Positions 59,938-64,000 of a DNA stretch of 64,000 nt are shown here, one piece after another. Position 1 is the first letter of the stretch. Every line of letters starts with the position of its first letter. Position numbers and translations under genes: made by a program. Below the pieces are notes generated by a model, which was not told the origin of the DNA, did no database searches, and was given only the letters and a program-made list of their open reading frames with translations. Origin of the DNA: SCTD01 sp963784675 (lineage in GTDB: Bacteria; Actinomycetota; Actinomycetes; Mycobacteriales; SCTD01); NCBI GenBank assembly GCA_963784675.1, contig CAWASE010000019.1, positions 1-64,000 on the forward strand, read 5' to 3'.

Positions 59938-62456
59938 CCGAGCAGCTGGATGCCGGCCTGGTCGCCGGCGAGATCGCCGAGCACCCGGACGCGCTGAGCA
60001 AGCCCTACGCGGGCGGTGAGCTGGGGCGCGGACGCCGTCGCAAGGAGGACGCCAAGCTCGTCACCGGCCAGACCAACTGGACCGACAACATCACCCTGCC
60101 GGGCCTGCTGCACCTGACCGTGCTGCGCAGCCCGATGGCCCACGCGAAGGTCGTCTCGGTCGACGTGAGCGCAGCCCTGGAGATGCCCGGCGTCATCGCC
60201 GCCTACAGCGGCAAGGACCTCGCCGACGTCATGGGCGGCTCGATGCCGTGCGCGTGGCCGGTCACCCCCGACATGGTCAGCCCGGCGCACACCCCGCTGG
60301 CCATCGACGAGGTGCGCTACGTCGGCGACGGTGTCGCCGTCGTCATCGCCCGCAGCCGCTACGAGGCCGCCGATGCGCTGGAGGCCGTCGCGGTCGAGTA
60401 CGAGCAGCTGCCGGCCGTCGTCGACATGGAGGCGGCGCTCAAAGACGGCTCTCCGCTGGTGCACAGCGACAAGGGCACCAACAAGTGCTTCCTGTTCGAC
60501 TTCCCCGGCGCCGGAGCCGACTACGACGAGACCGTCGCGGCTGCCGGCGACGACGCGGTGGTGGTGAAGCGCCGCTTCCGGCAGCAGCGGCTATCCCGAC
60601 CCCGATGGAGCCCCGCGGTGTCGTCGTCGCACCCATCGCGGCTGCCGACGAGTTCACCGTCTACTCCGCCACGCAGATCCCGCACATCCTGCGGGTGATG
60701 CTCGCGCTCACCACCGGCATCGGCGAGCACAAGCTGCGCGTCATCGCGCCCGACGTCGGCGGCGGCTTCGGCGCCAAGCTCAACGTCTACGCCGAGGAGG
60801 TGCTCTGCCTGGTCGTCGCCCGCAAGCTCGGCCGACCCGATCAAGTGGACCGAGACGCGCAGCGAGAACTACCAGGCCACCACGCACGGCCGCGACCAGA
60901 TCCAGGACATCACCATCGCGGCCCGCAAGGACGGCACGCTGCTGGGCCTGAAGGTCGAGCTGATGGCCGACATGGGCGCCTACCTGCAGCTCATCACCCC
61001 CGGCGTGCCGGTGCTGGGTGCGTTCATGTTCCCGGCGATCTACAAGATGGACGCCTACCGCTTCCTGTGCACCGGCGTCTTCACGACCAAGACGCCCACC
61101 GACGCCTATCGCGGCGCCGGCCGACCCGAGGCGACCTACGCCATCGAGCGGATCATGGACGAGCTCGCGGCCGAGCTCGGACGCGACCCGATGGAGCTGC
61201 GCAAGCAGAACTGGATCAGGCACGAGGAGTTCCCGTACACGATGATCGCGGGGCTCACCTACGACAGGGGCAACTACGAGGCGGCCACCGAGAAGGCCGA
61301 GCAGATGTTCGACCTCGCCGGGCTGCGGGCCGAGCAGCAGCAGCGCCGTGAGCGCAAGGACCCGATCCAGCTCGGCATCGGCATCTCGACGTTCACCGAG
61401 ATGTGCGGGCTGGCACCCTCGCGGGTGCTCGGCTCGCTGTCCTACGGCGCCGGCGGCTGGGAGTCGGCGTCGGTGCGGATGCTGCCGACCGGCAAGGTCG
61501 AGGTCGTGTCCGGCGCCACGCCGCACGGGCAGGGCCACCACACCGCCTGGAGCCAGATCGTCGCCGACTCGCTCGGGGTGCCGTTCGAGGACGTCCTGCT
61601 GGTCGCCGGTGACACTCAGAGCAGCCCCAAGGGCATGGACACCTACGGCTCGCGGTCGCTGGTCGTCGGCGGCGTCGCGATCCACAAGGCCACCGGCAAG
61701 GTCATCGAGAAGGCCAAGCGGATCGCCGCGCACCTGCTGGAGGCCAGCGAGGACGACGTCGAGTTCGGTGGCGGGACGTTCAGCGTGAAGGGCTCGCCGG
61801 AGGCCTCGCTGACCATCCAGGAGGTGGCGCTGGCGACCTTCGCGGCGCACAACCTGCCCGACGGCATGGAGCCGAGCCTGGACAGCGACTACGTCTACGA
61901 CCCGGAGAACTTCTCCTACCCGCACGGCACCCACCTGTGCGCGGTCGAGATCGACACCGAGACCGGCTTCACGAAGATCCGCAAGTACGTCTGCGTCGAC
62001 GACATCGGCAAGATCGTCAATCCGGTCATCGTCGAGGGCCAGGTGCACGGCGGGCTCGCGCAGGGCATCGCGCAGGCGCTGTACGAGGAGGCCGTCTACG
62101 ACGCCGAGGGCAACCTGACCACCGGCTCGCTGGTCGACTACCTCGTGCCGGCCGCGCCCGACCTGCCGCACTTCGACACCGGCCGCACCGAGACGCCCGC
62201 GACCAGCAACCCGTTGGGCGTCAAGGGTGTCGGCGAGGCCGGCACGATCGCCTCGACCCCGGCGGTCATGAACGCCGTCGTCGACGCGCTGCGCCCCTAC
62301 GGCGTGAACAACCTGGACATGCCCGCGACGCCGGAGCGGGTCTGGCGGGCCATCCACGACGACGGCACGCTGCGCGCGACCTCGGGCACCGTCGCCTACG
62401 GGGGCGCGTCCACCGCGACCACCGCCGGCACCACGAGCAACGGAGCGTCCGCATGA
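59934..62456 (+). CDS. CO dehydrogenase-like large subunit, form II, two compensating indels
   Basis: About 840 residues of the xanthine oxidase/CoxL molybdopterin family. The active-site loop is AYRGAGRPE, the form II pattern; true aerobic CO dehydrogenases (form I) have AYRCSFR. Also seen: GGGFGAKLNVYAEEV, TPHGQGHHTAWSQI, a C-terminal GVKGVGEAGTIASTPAVMNAV with the catalytic Glu. Single-base shifts near 60592 (one missing) and 60836 (one extra) split it into three frames and cancel out. Substrate unknown, possibly CO with low activity or an aldehyde or purine. ATGA overlaps at both ends. Confidence 0.9.
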
Positions 62457-63313
62457 TCCCCGCCGCGTTCGACTACGTCGCGCCCACCACGCTCGCCGAG
62501 GCGATCACCGCGCTCGGCGAGGCCGGCGAGGACGCCAAGATCCTCGCCGGCGGGCAGAGCCTGCTGCCGGTGCTGCGGCTACGGCTGTCGTTCCCGACCG
62601 TGCTGGTCGACCTGTCCAAGGTCGCCGAGCTCAAGGGGGTCCGCGAGGACGGTGACAGCCTGGTCATCGGCGCGATGACCCGGCACAGCGACGTCATGGA
62701 GGACCCGCTCGTGCGCCGGCACGCCGCGCTGCTGTCTGCCGCCACCGCCACCGTCGCCGATCCGGCGGTGCGCCACCGCGGCACCTTCGGCGGGGCGCTG
62801 GCCCATGCCGACCCGGCCGGTGACCTCGCCGCCGTCGCCCTGGCCCTGGACGCCGAGCTGGTCGCCGAGGGGCCCGGCGGACGTCGGTCCATCGCGGCGG
62901 CCGACTTCTTCCAGGACTATCTGGAGACGGCGCTGTCCCCGGACGAGATCCTCGCCGAGATCCGGTTGCCGAAGCTCGAAGGCAGCTGGGGGGTGCGGTA
63001 CGAGAAGTTCAACCGCGTCGCGCAGGCGTGGGCGATCGTCGGGGTGGCCGCAGCGGTGCGGCTCGACGGCGGCAGCATCGCCGAGGCCAGGATCGGACTC
63101 ACCAACATGGGCTCGACCCCCCTGCGCGCCCGCGACGTGGAGCAGGCGCTCGTCGGCGCGGCGGACCGGGCCGCCGTGACGGCCGCGGTCGCGACCGTGG
63201 CCGAGGGCACGAGCCCGCCCGCGGACCTCGGCGGCCAGCCCGACTACCGCCGGCACCTGGCCAGGGTGCTCACCGGACGAGCCGTCGTCGCCGCGGCCGG
63301 GTTCGGCAGCTGA
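62453..63313 (+). CDS. CO dehydrogenase-like medium subunit (FAD)
   Basis: 286 residues of the FAD-binding subunit: FDYVAPTTLAEAITALGE at the N-terminus, the FAD pyrophosphate loop KILAGGQSLLPVLRLRL (residues about 32-48), and TFGGALAHADPAGDLAAV, the second FAD motif. No indels. ATG at 62453 overlaps the large-subunit stop (ATGA). The S-L-M gene order is that of form II clusters, in contrast to M-S-L of form I. Confidence 0.93.
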   Translation: MIPAAFDYVAPTTLAEAITALGEAGEDAKILAGGQSLLPVLRLRLSFPTVLVDLSKVAELKGVREDGDSLVIGAMTRHSDVMEDPLVRRHAALLSAATATVADPAVRHRGTFGGALAHADPAGDLAAVALALDAELVAEGPGGRRSIAAADFFQDYLETALSPDEILAEIRLPKLEGSWGVRYEKFNRVAQAWAIVGVAAAVRLDGGSIAEARIGLTNMGSTPLRARDVEQALVGAADRAAVTAAVATVAEGTSPPADLGGQPDYRRHLARVLTGRAVVAAAGFGS

Positions 63314-63354
63314 CGGCCGGTCCGCCCGTCCGGCGGGGTCTGCTCCCTGCAGGG

Positions 63355-64000
63355 GTGCAGGATCCCGCCGGGCTGCGAGGGCTGCTGGCCGACGCCGGCT
63401 ATCTCGCCGACGAGGGGGTCGCCACCGCCGCCTATCTCGCCCTGGCCCTGCCGCGCCCCCTGTTCCTGGAGGGCGAGGCCGGCGTCGGCAAGACCGCGCT
63501 GGCGCACGCCCTCGCGGCGGTCGTCGGGGCCGACCTGCTCCGGTTGCAGTGCTACGAGGGCATCGACGCCAGCCAGGCCCTGTACGACTGGGACTTTCCG
63601 CGGCAGCTGCTGCACCTGCGTGCGGCCGAGGCGGCCGGGGGCGGTGACGCGCAGGCGCTCGAGAGCGAGGTGTACAGCCGACGCTTCCTGCTGGCCCGTC
63701 CGTTGCTGGCAGCGCTCGAGACCACCCCGGCGGTGCTGCTCGTCGACGAGGTCGACCGTGCCGACGACGAGTTCGAGGCCTTCTTGCTGGAGGTGCTCTC
63801 GGACTACACCGTCACCGTGCCCGAGCTCGGCACCATCCGTGCCGAGGTCGCACCGATCGTCGTGGTGACGAGCAACCGCACCCGCGAGGTGCACGATGCG
63901 CTCAAGCGCCGCTGTCTCTACCACTGGGTGGAGCACCCGGACTTCGAGCGCGAGGTCGCGATCGTGCGCCAGCGCGTCCCTGAGGCCGCGGCCGTCCTGG
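63355..64000 (+). CDS. MoxR/CoxD-like AAA+ ATPase (3' end outside window)
   Basis: 215 residues before the window edge. Walker A LEGEAGVGKTALAHAL (about residue 44), QCYEGIDASQALYDWDFPRQLLHLRAAE (typical CoxD/MoxR insertion), Walker B AVLLVDEVDRADDEFEAFLLEVLS, and sensor VVVTSNRTREVHDALKRRC. Homologues in cox clusters help insert the modified molybdenum cofactor. GTG at 63355 behind gcagggg fits the family N-terminus; a CTG at 63310 overlapping the medium-subunit stop is an alternative start. Confidence 0.9.
   Translation, partial: MQDPAGLRGLLADAGYLADEGVATAAYLALALPRPLFLEGEAGVGKTALAHALAAVVGADLLRLQCYEGIDASQALYDWDFPRQLLHLRAAEAAGGGDAQALESEVYSRRFLLARPLLAALETTPAVLLVDEVDRADDEFEAFLLEVLSDYTVTVPELGTIRAEVAPIVVVTSNRTREVHDALKRRCLYHWVEHPDFEREVAIVRQRVPEAAAVL

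Noticed and set aside
53139..60840. Region of horizontal transfer or mobile element causing gene decay
   Set aside because: No transposase, integrase, repeats or change of composition; the damage is scattered single-base indels, better explained by sequence error.

Overview
The window is about 70% G+C or more, uses many GTG starts, has dense same-strand operons with 1-8 base overlaps, and carries a gene order typical of high-GC Actinomycetia (argS-lysA-hom-thrC-thrB-rho-rpmE-prfA-prmC-tsaC-glyA-wecA-atp operon-DUF2550-murA, then nucS). NucS in place of MutS/MutL, a MurA with Asp at the usual Cys position, and many TANNNT boxes lying 6-7 nt from a start codon (leaderless transcription) all agree with an actinobacterium. 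Genus and family cannot be fixed from sequence reading alone. No rRNA, tRNA, CRISPR array or insertion sequence was recognised.

Layout. 0-8.6 kb: a DUF3105 protein, argS, and the lysine/threonine block (lysA, hom, thrC, an MFS exporter, thrB). 8.6-16.1 kb: transcription termination and translation genes (rho with a long repetitive N-terminal insertion, rpmE, prfA, prmC, tsaC, a small tyrosine phosphatase, glyA). 16.1-25.7 kb: wecA-like sugar-phosphate transferase and the complete F1Fo ATP synthase operon. 25.7-36.4 kb: cobalamin adenosyltransferase, two SigE-family sigma factors each followed by a membrane protein, murA, an anti-anti-sigma protein, a metalloprotease, and the B12-dependent mutase MeaA. 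36.5-40.3 kb: a MoxR-DUF58-transglutaminase operon. 40.3-45.7 kb: DUF2071, a secreted alpha/beta hydrolase, an NTF2-like protein, a truncated queA-like gene beside a MazEF-type toxin-antitoxin pair, and nucS. 45.7-57.9 kb: acyl-CoA genes (double 3-hydroxybutyryl-CoA dehydrogenase, SDR, crotonyl-CoA carboxylase/reductase, methylmalonyl-CoA epimerase, thiolase, MeaB) mixed with a transporter, a coiled-coil DivIVA-like protein and a secreted LVIVD protein. 58-64 kb: small genes and a form II CO-dehydrogenase-like operon (coxS-coxL-coxM-MoxR), cut by the window end.

Taken together, thiolase, 3-hydroxybutyryl-CoA dehydrogenase, Ccr, epimerase, MeaA, MeaB and the cobalamin adenosyltransferase supply much of an ethylmalonyl-CoA pathway for C2 assimilation, though the genes are dispersed rather than in one operon.

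The most striking regulatory signal is at 34.6 kb: a sigma-factor gene and a secreted beta-propeller gene diverge from two mirror-image promoters with identical elements (GAACC-N16-CGTGG, then 7 nt to each ATG). This predicts an autoregulated sigma factor and its dedicated target. Single-base indels break genes at 1.16 kb and 27.0 kb and are dense in 53.1-57.0 and 59.6-60.9 kb. I read most of them as sequencing or assembly errors, so the gene models there are approximate.
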